Origin: Syntrophaceae bacterium UBA3084
GTDB taxonomy: Bacteria; Desulfobacterota; Syntrophia; Syntrophales; UBA6807
Reading direction: 5' to 3'
Assembly: GCA_002367335.1 (NCBI GenBank)
Contig: DFBI01000223.1
Span: forward strand, 1 to 9,234
DNA: 9,234 nucleotides
A program made the translations under genes and the position numbers. The first letter of the stretch is position 1, and each line of letters opens with the position of its first letter. The notes beneath the pieces were generated by a model that worked only from the letters and a program-made list of their open reading frames with translations, was not told the DNA's origin and did not search any database. This document shows positions 1 through 5,944 of this stretch, piece after piece.

Positions 1-414
1 AGCCTGGAGTACGGGATAACCCAGAAACCCATATGTGGAAAGATCCTTTTCGGCCAGTTCGACCTTCATCTCTTTATATGTTGGATTTCTTTCCAACCAC
101 GAAAGTGGGGTTATCATGGACAGTATAGTAAATAGCTCGGCATGTTCCTTCACACTGGATTGAACAAACAGTGTGCTCTTGTCTGGCTCTAAACCGGCGC
201 TGAGCCAGTCAATAATTATGTCCCTGCTGTTTTCTTTAAGAAGGTCGGTATTCCCATACTCACTCGTTAATGCGTGCCAATCGGCAATAAAATAGAAACA
301 ATCGTAAGTAGTATCATTCTGCAATTCAACCCAGTTTTGTAGCGCTCCATGAAGATTCCCCAGGTGGAGCTTACCGGTAGGACGCATACCGCTCAGAATT
401 CTCTTTTTTTTCAA
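1..414 (-). CDS. trpS: Tryptophanyl-tRNA synthetase, N-terminal part (cut by window start)
   Basis: This is the first 138 codons of a class I aminoacyl-tRNA synthetase that charges tRNA-Trp with tryptophan in the cytoplasm. The N-terminus carries the TrpRS landmarks: a SGMRPTGKLHLGN stretch (residues about 8-20) whose HLGN replaces the class I HIGH signature, then LHGAL, FYFIADWHALT, and GYPVLQA at the truncated end, which normally leads into the Rossmann-fold ADIL segment. No ATG sits in frame upstream. The best start is TTG at 414-412, because AAGGAG lies 5 nt ahead of it and translation from there gives MKKKRILSGMRPTGK, a normal N-terminus. The gene has its own promoter and is separated from hup by a terminator, so it is probably transcribed independently. 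Family assignment is firm; the 3' end lies outside the window. Confidence 0.95.
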   Translation of the reverse strand, partial: MKKKRILSGMRPTGKLHLGNLHGALQNWVELQNDTTYDCFYFIADWHALTSEYGNTDLLKENSRDIIIDWLSAGLEPDKSTLFVQSSVKEHAELFTILSMITPLSWLERNPTYKEMKVELAEKDLSTYGFLGYPVLQA

Positions 415-425
415 AACATCTCCTT
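411..425 (-). promoter_or_regulatory. trpS ribosome binding site and TTG start with overlapping ATG-TTT-TGA
   Basis: AAGGAG at 425-420 is a near-consensus Shine-Dalgarno site 5 nt before TTG at 414-412. An ATG at 419-417 in another frame opens a two-codon reading frame (Met-Phe-stop). Its TGA (413-411) overlaps the TTG start. The TTG frame is the one that encodes TrpRS. Confidence 0.7.
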
Positions 426-453
426 ACAAAGTTAACATTTTTGATAGGGCTGA

Positions 454-483
454 TGTATAACAAAAAAATCTGGATTATGTCAA
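454..483 (-). promoter_or_regulatory. Sigma70-like promoter of trpS
   Basis: On the minus strand a perfect TTGACA (483-478) is followed after 17 nt by TTATAC (460-455), or after 18 nt by TATACA (459-454). Transcription would start near 447, giving a leader of about 33 nt before the TTG start. It lies downstream of the hup terminator, so trpS would have its own transcript. Confidence 0.7.
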
Positions 484-540
484 ATCTTAGAGAAAATAAT
501 ATTGGCGGAAGGAAACTAAAGAAGACTGGTGGGTTGACAA

Positions 541-578
541 AAAAAACCTCCGACTTTCGTTAAAATCGGAGGTTTTTT
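541..578 (-). terminator. Strong bidirectional rho-independent terminator after hup
   Basis: The arms 541-553 and 566-578 are perfectly complementary over 13 bp (core CCTCCGA/TCGGAGG), with a 12-nt loop. On the minus strand, just past the hup stop, the stem ends in a run of eight T. On the plus strand it ends in six T, so it could stop transcription from either side. No plus-strand gene enters from the left within the window, so the main role is probably to end the hup transcript. Confidence 0.9.
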
Positions 579-591
579 AAAACTTGCCATT

Positions 592-864
592 TCATTGTAC
601 TTTATCAGAAAGTCCTTTTCCTGGCTTAAATCTAACTACTTTCTTAGCCTTTATCTTGATTTCTTCCCCCGTTTGAGGATTTCTCCCTGTTCTTGCTTTC
701 CGTTTTACAACTGAAAACGTCCCAAAACCCACCAGCCCTAATTTACCATTCTTTTTCAACTCTTTTGTCACCGTCTCAATGTAAGAATCCAACACCTTTG
801 CAGATGCTGCCTTCGATATATCAGCATCCTGCGCCATAACTGCTACCAATTCCGCTTTTGTCAT
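592..864 (-). CDS. hup: HU-family nucleoid DNA-binding protein
   Basis: A 90-residue protein of the HU/IHF family, a dimeric architectural protein that bends and compacts DNA. From the chosen ATG it reads MTKAELVAVMAQ (first helix). GFGTF lies at 46-50, the flexible DNA-binding arm at about 53-75 with RNPQTG at 61-66 (the intercalating proline is P63), and the C-terminal VRFKPGK at about 77-83. Length and motif order are typical of HU. The frame could extend 17 codons upstream to an ATG at 915. I prefer 864 because MTKAEL is the usual HU start and a purine-rich AAGGGGG sits about 9 nt before it. The gene is monocistronic, with its own promoter and a strong terminator. Whether it is an alpha/beta-type HU or a variant cannot be decided here. 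Confidence 0.93.
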   Translation of the reverse strand: MTKAELVAVMAQDADISKAASAKVLDSYIETVTKELKKNGKLGLVGFGTFSVVKRKARTGRNPQTGEEIKIKAKKVVRFKPGKGLSDKVQ

Positions 865-921
865 AACTACGTTCCCCCTTCTTTTTTTGTGATAGTTTAA
901 TAATGGACGTTTCAAAAAAAC

Positions 922-937
922 AGTTGCCTTAACAACT
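922..937 (-). other. Small hairpin in the hup leader
   Basis: AGTTG (922-926) and CAACT (933-937) can form a 5-bp stem with a 6-nt loop in the 5' leader of hup. It is short and AT-rich, so any role is speculative. Confidence 0.25.
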
Positions 938-976
938 AGCGATAAACCTCACAAACCATCTCTTACTTCCAGTCAT

Positions 977-994
977 TTTGTTAGCAATAACAAA
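977..994 (-). promoter_or_regulatory. 7-bp hairpin near the 5' end of the hup transcript
   Basis: TTTGTTA (977-983) and TAACAAA (988-994) form a perfect 7-bp stem with a 4-nt loop (TTGC on the transcribed strand). It starts about 15 nt after the predicted transcription start, at the very beginning of a leader of about 145 nt. Such 5' hairpins can protect mRNA from decay. That role is inference only. Confidence 0.4.
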
Positions 995-1015
995 CTTAAA
1001 TTGAGGAAATATAAG

Positions 1016-1045
1016 ATAATAATATGAAAAGTATCCAGCTGTCAA
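1016..1045 (-). promoter_or_regulatory. Sigma70-like promoter of hup
   Basis: TTGACA (1045-1040), an 18-nt spacer and TATTAT (1021-1016) on the minus strand. The predicted start is near 1009, giving a leader of about 145 nt before the hup ATG. A 10-bp perfect palindrome, TAAGCGCTTA (1046-1055), abuts the upstream edge of the -35 box and could be a regulator site. Confidence 0.65.
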
Positions 1046-1055
1046 TAAGCGCTTA

Positions 1056-1252
1056 GCATAAAGAAATATAACAATCAAGCAAAATTCCAACAAAAAAAGA
1101 TACATTTCGTTATTTTTTTATCCCCTTGCCCTGCATGGTAGAAATTGGGAAACGGTGGGAAATGTCGTTAAATGACAATTTGTGGTAATTGCAGGGAAAC
1201 CCCTTATCTTGCTGAGGGGCCACGCTGTATTATCAGGGAATAATGGCGCCAG
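1056..1252. other. Non-coding gap upstream of the hup promoter, downstream of mltA
   Basis: No gene is supported here. It is A/T-rich up to about 1120, then holds a 7-bp inverted repeat CCCTGCA (1129-1135) / TGCAGGG (1190-1196) and a short CCCCT/AGGGG pair near 1201-1218. None has a clear T-run, so I see no convincing terminator for the mltA transcript. Confidence 0.5.
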
Positions 1253-2437
1253 CTACTTCCTTTTCACCAGAAAATACAACTCTCCTTCTTCTTTGGTATG
1301 TCCTGCTGTAATTCCGGCGTTCTTTCCTGTTCCGCAGAACAGATCAACTCTTCCGGGGCCGATTATCGCGCCCCCTGTATCCTGGTTTAGAACAAAGCGT
1401 GAAAATGGTATCCACGATATTATGCTTCCATATTTATCGATAACCGGTTTTTTTGTTCTAATAAAGGCTATGGCGCCTTTAGGAAATTGTGTCGGATCTG
1501 TCGCTATAGTTCTTCCTGCAGTAACCGGCACATTTAAACTTCCCACCGGGCCTTCTTTTACAATGCGAAAAAAAACATAACTTTTATTATGATTTAAAAT
1601 GCTAGACATTTCCTCCGGATGTTCATTTAAATATTTTTTAATACTTTTAAGGGACACCCCCTCTATGGAAAGCTTTTCTTCATCTACCAGCAATCTCCCG
1701 ACACTTTTATAGGGATGACCGTTACATTGGGCATAACTTACACAGATAACACTCCCGTCAGGAAGACTAATTATACCGGAACCCTGGATATGTAAAAAGA
1801 AAAGATCAACGGGATCGGCAAACCAGGCAATTTCAAGACCTCTGTCTTTTAGGCATCCTTTTGTATCTATGTTTTCACGCGTGTAATAAGGAACCACGTC
1901 GCCATTTTCAAACCTTGCGACGATCCGTTCTCCTTTGTACTGATTCTTAAATTTCCCGAGGTTTATAACGATATGATCATGGGGAGTCCGGTAAATCGGA
2001 TATCTGCATTCCGTAGTTTCCATCAGTGATCCCATGAGAACGGGCGCATAATATCCAGTAAAAAGGATTTTACCTTTCCCGTCAGAACCAACAGATTTAT
2101 ATACATCAAATGTCCCTCTAATCTTTTCGTTGATGCTCCTTTCTGAATCGGAAGACCCCATGATTTCCAAGAATTCCCGAAGGGATTCTTTTAATTCCTT
2201 CACCGTGTAGTCATTGTTTCCAAAATGATAGAGCCGCGTTTCCGGTAACCTTTTATAATATTCCATACTTCTGTCAATGGCCAGTTCCAGTAATTTCTTA
2301 TCGAGATCGTCAGTGAAGGATGGGCATTCGGCAGGATCAACCAGTGCAAGGGGGGGGGCAGGCTTTTCTATTTTTGCCGCGCAACCAGCCAAAACAAGAA
2401 GAGCCCATGTTATAAGAATAAGATTTCCGTATTTCAT
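1253..2437 (-). CDS. mltA: Membrane-bound lytic murein transglycosylase A (lipoprotein)
   Basis: MltA cleaves the glycan strands of peptidoglycan, leaving 1,6-anhydro-muropeptides, and sits on the periplasmic face of the outer membrane. The 394-residue protein begins with a lipoprotein signal: charged MKYGN, a hydrophobic stretch, and the lipobox LAGC with the acylated cysteine at 19. Ala at +2 fits outer-membrane sorting. The MltA body follows (FTGYYAPVLMGS and YPIYRTP at about 125-150; LEIAWFADPVDLFFLHIQGSG around 200-222). The C-terminal 3D domain has DTGGAIIGPGRVDLFCGTG. D365 in RVDLF corresponds to the catalytic Asp of E. coli MltA as I recall the alignment. It lies 44 bp behind the acetyltransferase gene on the same strand and is probably the last gene of the nadK operon. 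Its own Shine-Dalgarno is weak. Confidence 0.93.
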   Translation of the reverse strand: MKYGNLILITWALLVLAGCAAKIEKPAPPLALVDPAECPSFTDDLDKKLLELAIDRSMEYYKRLPETRLYHFGNNDYTVKELKESLREFLEIMGSSDSERSINEKIRGTFDVYKSVGSDGKGKILFTGYYAPVLMGSLMETTECRYPIYRTPHDHIVINLGKFKNQYKGERIVARFENGDVVPYYTRENIDTKGCLKDRGLEIAWFADPVDLFFLHIQGSGIISLPDGSVICVSYAQCNGHPYKSVGRLLVDEEKLSIEGVSLKSIKKYLNEHPEEMSSILNHNKSYVFFRIVKEGPVGSLNVPVTAGRTIATDPTQFPKGAIAFIRTKKPVIDKYGSIISWIPFSRFVLNQDTGGAIIGPGRVDLFCGTGKNAGITAGHTKEEGELYFLVKRK

Positions 2438-2448
2438 AAATTTTCACG

Positions 2449-2472
2449 CTTTCGACATTTCGAACTTTCGCA
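2449..2472. repeat. TTTCG array with 8-nt period between mltA and the GNAT gene
   Basis: TTTCG occurs at 2450-2454, 2458-2462 and 2466-2470, exactly 8 nt apart. It fills most of the 44-bp spacer between two co-directional genes. It resembles the TTTCGA-based array in the next spacer (2961-3017), which suggests a repeat family rather than chance. Confidence 0.5.
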
Positions 2473-2481
2473 ACGATGATC

Positions 2482-2940
2482 TTATAATTCCATAATCATC
2501 GCCACTTCGTCACAATAATCGGGATATTTGGGGCATTTAAAGCAGTCAGACCATATCTTCTCAGGAAGTGTTGACTTGTCAACCTCCTTAAAGCCCACGC
2601 TTTTGAAAAATTCCGTTTGATAGGTGAGTGTAAATATTCTGAAAAGATCCAGGGTTATTGCCTCGGAAATACAGGCCTCAACAAGTTTCCCGCCAATCCC
2701 TTTTCTCCTGTATTTTTCCCCGACATACAGAGATCTTATCTCCGCGAGATTTTCCCAGAAGATGTGCATGGCACACAGACCAACGATAGAACCATTATCT
2801 CCATCAAGATAAATCAAAAAGTCTCTCAGATTGCCATAAAGCTCCATTAACGACCGGGGAAGCATTTCGCCCTTCCCCGCAGACTCGTTAATCATCCTGT
2901 GAATAATTTTCACATCACTGGTTTTTGCTTTTCTTAACAT
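2482..2940 (-). CDS. Short ArgA-like N-acetyltransferase (GNAT; probable N-acetylglutamate synthase)
   Basis: A single-domain GNAT of 152 residues from the chosen start. The N-terminus MLRKAKTSDVKIIHRMI and the GEMLPRSLMELYGNLRDF segment (about 24-41) resemble the acetyltransferase domain of ArgA and of stand-alone short N-acetylglutamate synthases, which make the first arginine precursor from glutamate and acetyl-CoA. The acetyl-CoA pyrophosphate loop is YRRKGIGGKL at about 77-86, and the FFKSVGFKEVDKSTLPEKIW segment matches the ArgA end. Three cysteines (C133, C136, C143; C-X2-C-X6-C) near the C-terminus could bind a metal. The frame is open to an ATG at 2991, but those 17 extra codons run into repeat DNA and lack a ribosome site. 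The start at 2940 has AGGGTG 6 nt upstream. There is no amino-acid kinase domain. The substrate is inferred. Confidence 0.75.
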   Translation of the reverse strand: MLRKAKTSDVKIIHRMINESAGKGEMLPRSLMELYGNLRDFLIYLDGDNGSIVGLCAMHIFWENLAEIRSLYVGEKYRRKGIGGKLVEACISEAITLDLFRIFTLTYQTEFFKSVGFKEVDKSTLPEKIWSDCFKCPKYPDYCDEVAMIMEL

Positions 2941-2960
2941 TTCCAACACCCTGGTTTCAG

Positions 2961-3017
2961 GTTTCGAGTCAAGACCAAAAATCAAAAGCATTGAACTCGA
3001 AACTCGAAACTCGAAAC
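2961..3017. repeat. Heptameric ACTCGAA array with inverted copy (recN / GNAT spacer)
   Basis: Three perfect tandem copies of ACTCGAA occupy 2995-3015. The extended unit ACTCGAAAC is the exact reverse complement of GTTTCGAGT at 2961-2969, so a 9-bp stem with a loop of at least 25 nt can form in the leader between recN and the acetyltransferase gene. The array abuts the recN stop codon. It may affect mRNA stability or be a mobile or slippage-derived intergenic repeat. Confidence 0.65.
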
Positions 3018-3018
3018 T

Positions 3019-4716
3019 TTATTCTTTATTATGCGATGTCTTCAGCATTTCCCCGGCATGTTCCCGGGTCTTCTCTGTGATGTTCACTCCACCCAGCATT
3101 CTCGTAATTTCATCGAGCCGTTCCTGCTCTGTAAGAACATTTATTTCTGTGGTTGTGCGATTCCCGGAAACGCGCTTTGAAACAAGGAAATGATCATCTC
3201 CGAAGCAGACAATCTGTGGAAGATGAGTAATGCAGATAACCTGGTGATGCTTCGACACTTCCTGAAGTTTTTTTCCTACAATCTCTGCAGTAGCTCCTCC
3301 AATACCAGTATCTACCTCATCGAATATGATCGTACTGACCGATCCCGTTCGGGCCAGAACCTTTTTCATGGCAAGAACGATACGTGAAAGCTCTCCCCCG
3401 GAAGCTATACGATTCAAGGGTTTTAATTCTTCACCGATATTGGTTGAAAGATAAAACTCCACGTTATCCATACCCTTTGAATTCAGCACAGGGTCTCCAT
3501 CTTCATCTTCAGCCGGTTTATAGAATATAACATCAAATATGGCACTTTCCATTTGTAATGTGTGAATTTCGCTTTCTATCGACGTCTTCAGTCTTTCCGC
3601 CACCTCAGCCCGTTTCTGAGACAAATCACGTGCCATCTCCAGCAGCAATTTCTTTTTCTGAACAATTTCATCCAAAATCTTTTCAATTTCTTCTTCAAGA
3701 AAAGATATATCTTCAATTTCCTCTTTTATTTCTTCTTTCTTGTTAAATACGCTGTCCAGGGTTCCGCCATGTTTTCTCTTTAATCTTCCGAGAAATTCCA
3801 GGCGCTCGTCAATTTCCTCAAGTCTTCCCGGATCAAACGTTATTTCATTTATATAGTCTCTCAAACGAAACGCAATTTCTTCAAGATTAAAAAATGCAGA
3901 ATCCAGCCCCCCCGTTGATATTCCGAATTTCGAATCAATTTGTTTTATCTCCCTGACATCATGCATCACCCGGCTCAGTCTTTCCAGGACAGAATTCTCC
4001 CCGGCATAAAGAATTTCATAGGACCTATCGGCATGTTCTCCAAGTTTTTTTGCATTACTTAAAATTTTCTTTTCTTCCTGCAAGGAAACATCTTCGCCAA
4101 CTTTTATTTCTCCATCTTCAATCTCTCTTAATTGAAACTTTAAAAACTCCTCCTTATCCAACTTTTTGTTATTGATAGACTTCAGTTCTTCGAGCTTTCT
4201 ATTTAGGATCTGATATTCGTTATAGAAATGGGAGAATTGCAATTTCAGGGTTACCAGATCTCCAAATTCATCTAGTATATCAATATGGTTATCAGCATTC
4301 AGTATGGTCTGATGCTCATGCTGACTGCAAATATTGACCAGAGATTCACTTAGAGACGAAAGGATAGCAAGTGTTGCAAGATGTCCATTGATATAAATCC
4401 TGTTCTTCCCTGATCGGGAAACAATTCGTTTAATCACGAGTTCATCATTATCTTCATGATAACCCATGCCATCTAATTTTCCCCTTGTCTGATCCTTTTC
4501 TTCATCTATTTTAAAAAGAGCTTCCACTACCGCGGAATCTTCAGAAGATCTTATTAAATCGGTAGAAGCCCTGTCTCCGAGCAGAAGACCTACGGCCCCG
4601 ATTATGATTGATTTACCTGCACCCGTTTCACCGGAAATGACATTAAGTCCTTCGGTAAAAGAAACCTCCAGATTATCAATAATTGCTAAATTTTGAATTT
4701 TCAGTTCTCTTAGCAT
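3019..4716 (-). CDS. recN: DNA repair ATPase RecN
   Basis: RecN is an SMC-like ATPase that acts early in double-strand break repair, holding DNA ends and promoting RecA-dependent recombination. The 565-residue length is typical. Walker A is GETGAGKS at 29-36. A long charged coiled coil covers roughly 150-390. The ABC signature SGGELS is at 439-444, Walker B TIIFDEVDTGIGG at about 462-474, and the H-loop ITHLP at about 496-500. The start is 7 nt after the nadK stop, with no strong Shine-Dalgarno of its own, so its translation is probably coupled to nadK. The stop codon TAA lies at the edge of a tandem heptamer array. Confidence 0.97.
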   Translation of the reverse strand: MLRELKIQNLAIIDNLEVSFTEGLNVISGETGAGKSIIIGAVGLLLGDRASTDLIRSSEDSAVVEALFKIDEEKDQTRGKLDGMGYHEDNDELVIKRIVSRSGKNRIYINGHLATLAILSSLSESLVNICSQHEHQTILNADNHIDILDEFGDLVTLKLQFSHFYNEYQILNRKLEELKSINNKKLDKEEFLKFQLREIEDGEIKVGEDVSLQEEKKILSNAKKLGEHADRSYEILYAGENSVLERLSRVMHDVREIKQIDSKFGISTGGLDSAFFNLEEIAFRLRDYINEITFDPGRLEEIDERLEFLGRLKRKHGGTLDSVFNKKEEIKEEIEDISFLEEEIEKILDEIVQKKKLLLEMARDLSQKRAEVAERLKTSIESEIHTLQMESAIFDVIFYKPAEDEDGDPVLNSKGMDNVEFYLSTNIGEELKPLNRIASGGELSRIVLAMKKVLARTGSVSTIIFDEVDTGIGGATAEIVGKKLQEVSKHHQVICITHLPQIVCFGDDHFLVSKRVSGNRTTTEINVLTEQERLDEITRMLGGVNITEKTREHAGEMLKTSHNKE

Positions 4717-4723
4717 AGAATTA

Positions 4724-5587
4724 TCACGGGAGTTCGCCCCATCCTAACTTCGTACGGAGGATTTCCTGATAATCACGATGAGGAGAATCAACAAGGTTAA
4801 TATAATCGTTCGATTTTTTTACCTCGATTGCATCACCCGATTTCATTATATATGATACCTGCCCGTCGAAGGTTGCCGTAGCGGATTCATCTTTCATCCA
4901 CAAAATCACTTTTATGGTAACATCGGGAGGAAGCATAATCGGTCTGTTTGTCAGTGTATGCGGGCATATGGGATTAATGATAATGGAGTTCAGTCCAGGA
5001 AAAACAATCGGTCCTCCCGCTGAAAGCGAGTACGCTGTAGAACCTGTAGGCGTTGAAATAATCAGGCCATCCGCCTTGAAAGTAGCCAAATATTTATCAT
5101 CAACGAATGTTTTCAGATGAATCATCCTGCCAAGGTCTCCTCTGTTAATTACAACATCATTAAGCACCGATTTTTCTATTCCCTGTCCGCCTTCACCTTG
5201 AAAGATTGCATCAAGCATCATTCTTTTTGACGTCTTATACTTCCCCTTGAGAATTAACTCCATGGCGCTGAACATTTCGTTTAGATTAACAACTGTCAGA
5301 AAACCAAAACCACCAAGATTGATACCTACAATGGGTACATCCAGTCCCTTTAACGAACGGCTCGCCACAAGAAGCGTTCCATCGCCTCCGAAAACAACGA
5401 TTATATCAACAATTGATGCCAGATCCTCCCTGTTGATACCGGGAGTTATTCCGGCTTTTTCCGCAATTTCATCTTCCAGAAAAACTTCCAATCCCTTTTT
5501 TAAAAGCCATTCACACAACCGGCATGTATATTCAACGGCACTTTCTTTACTGCTGTTTGCTATGACCCCTACTTTTGTAATACTCAT
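4724..5587 (-). CDS. nadK: NAD kinase (ATP/polyphosphate-NAD phosphotransferase)
   Basis: NadK phosphorylates NAD at the adenosine 2'-hydroxyl to make NADP in the cytoplasm. The 287 residues show the family motifs in order: GGDGT at 67-71 with the conserved Asp69, NLGGFGFL at 90-97, LNDVVINRG at 142-150 (NAD-binding LND), STPTGSTAYSLSAGGP at 178-193, and CPHTLTNRPIMLP at 208-220. Upstream of the ATG, AGGGTC lies within 10 nt. It is the first gene of the minus-strand operon nadK-recN-GNAT-mltA. The nadK-recN pairing is common in bacteria. The TGA stop is directly followed by TAA. Confidence 0.97.
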   Translation of the reverse strand: MSITKVGVIANSSKESAVEYTCRLCEWLLKKGLEVFLEDEIAEKAGITPGINREDLASIVDIIVVFGGDGTLLVASRSLKGLDVPIVGINLGGFGFLTVVNLNEMFSAMELILKGKYKTSKRMMLDAIFQGEGGQGIEKSVLNDVVINRGDLGRMIHLKTFVDDKYLATFKADGLIISTPTGSTAYSLSAGGPIVFPGLNSIIINPICPHTLTNRPIMLPPDVTIKVILWMKDESATATFDGQVSYIMKSGDAIEVKKSNDYINLVDSPHRDYQEILRTKLGWGELP

Positions 5588-5654
5588 TTGACCCTGTTTC
5601 CAATATATTTATATTATTCGAATCTGGTAACATTCATACAAATTCTCGAAAATA

Positions 5655-5673
5655 GCTACCACAAAAAGGTAGC
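5655..5673. other. Hairpin GCTACC/GGTAGC in the nadK leader region
   Basis: GCTACC (5655-5660) and GGTAGC (5668-5673) form a perfect 6-bp stem with a 7-nt loop. It lies 68-86 bp upstream of the nadK start. No T-run of terminator quality follows on either strand. It may be part of an untranslated leader or a protein-binding dyad. I recognise no known riboswitch. Confidence 0.4.
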
Positions 5674-5697
5674 GCTGTCTATTTGTAATTAAATGAA

Positions 5698-5741
5698 AAG
5701 GTGTTCATATATCCGCGATCAGTGATCAGCTAAAACACCTT
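5698..5741. other. 8-bp inverted repeat AAGGTGTT/AACACCTT with inner dyad
   Basis: AAGGTGTT (5698-5705) pairs perfectly with AACACCTT (5734-5741). The 28-nt interval contains a second dyad, GATCA-G-TGATC (5717-5727). The nested symmetry suggests a structured RNA or operator sites in the nadK/rdgC divergent region. Function is unknown. Confidence 0.45.
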
Positions 5742-5747
5742 GACTGT

Positions 5748-5820
5748 CCGTAATTAGTAACTGCTCAGGTGGATAGACTGAAGGTCTTCAGCCTGACTAC
5801 GTGAGTAGTTCCCGTAATTA
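5748..5820. repeat. Miniature dyad element flanked by 9-bp direct repeats (MITE/REP-like)
   Basis: CCGTAATTA occurs at 5748-5756 and 5812-5820. Between the copies lies a 55-bp segment with near-terminal inverted repeats AACTGCTCA (5759-5767) and TGAGTAGTT (5802-5810), complementary with one G-U pair. Inside is a second hairpin, CTGAA-GGTC-TTCAG (5778-5791), and TCAGG/CCTGA (5765-5769, 5792-5796). Direct repeats outside inverted ends fit a small insertion with target duplication; a REP-like or regulatory stem is the alternative. No coding sequence is inside. Confidence 0.5.
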
Positions 5821-5829
5821 TTAAATTAC
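5814..5829. other. AT-rich hairpin GTAATT-ATTA-AATTAC
   Basis: A perfect 6-bp stem (5814-5819 with 5824-5829) and a 4-nt loop overlap the right direct repeat of the dyad element. A further GCTCT/AGAGC pair (5831-5835, 5846-5850) follows directly. These add to the dense dyad symmetry of this gap. Confidence 0.4.
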
Positions 5830-5884
5830 CGCTCTCGTGTAAATAAGAGCCGCGCGTGATTTCGATATTGACACGCTTATAAAC

Positions 5885-5914
5885 TTGACAAGTCCTTTAA
5901 AACTGCGTTAGATT
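5885..5914 (+). promoter_or_regulatory. Probable promoter of the rdgC-like genes
   Basis: TTGACA (5885-5890), an 18-nt spacer and TAGATT (5909-5914). A second TTGACA lies exactly 17 nt upstream (5868-5873) but has no good -10 partner. Transcription would begin near 5921. AGGA (5934-5937) is 7 nt before the ATG at 5945. Confidence 0.5.
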
Positions 5915-5944
5915 TCGCATCCATTAAATCCATAGGAAAAAATC

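Noticed and set aside
865..915. 17-codon N-terminal extension of HU from an ATG at 915
   Set aside because: The residues (MKRPLLNYHKKRRGNVV) are outside the normal HU fold. The downstream ATG gives the usual HU start and has a purine-rich ribosome site.
1201..1218. Terminator for mltA (CCCCT/AGGGG pair)
   Set aside because: The stem is 5 bp with a long loop and no T-run on the minus strand.
1182..1580. 132-codon plus-strand frame opposite mltA
   Set aside because: It is antisense to a well-supported mltA, with no family resemblance and no ribosome site.
2941..2991. Longer acetyltransferase start at 2991
   Set aside because: The extension lies against the ACTCGAA repeat, lacks a ribosome site and does not fit the family N-terminus.
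5247..5591. 114-codon plus-strand frame opposite nadK
   Set aside because: It is a mirror of the nadK coding pattern, and nadK has all its motifs on the other strand.
5588..5700. Riboswitch controlling nadK
   Set aside because: Only a simple 6-bp hairpin is seen. No conserved NAD-sensing RNA motif was recognised.
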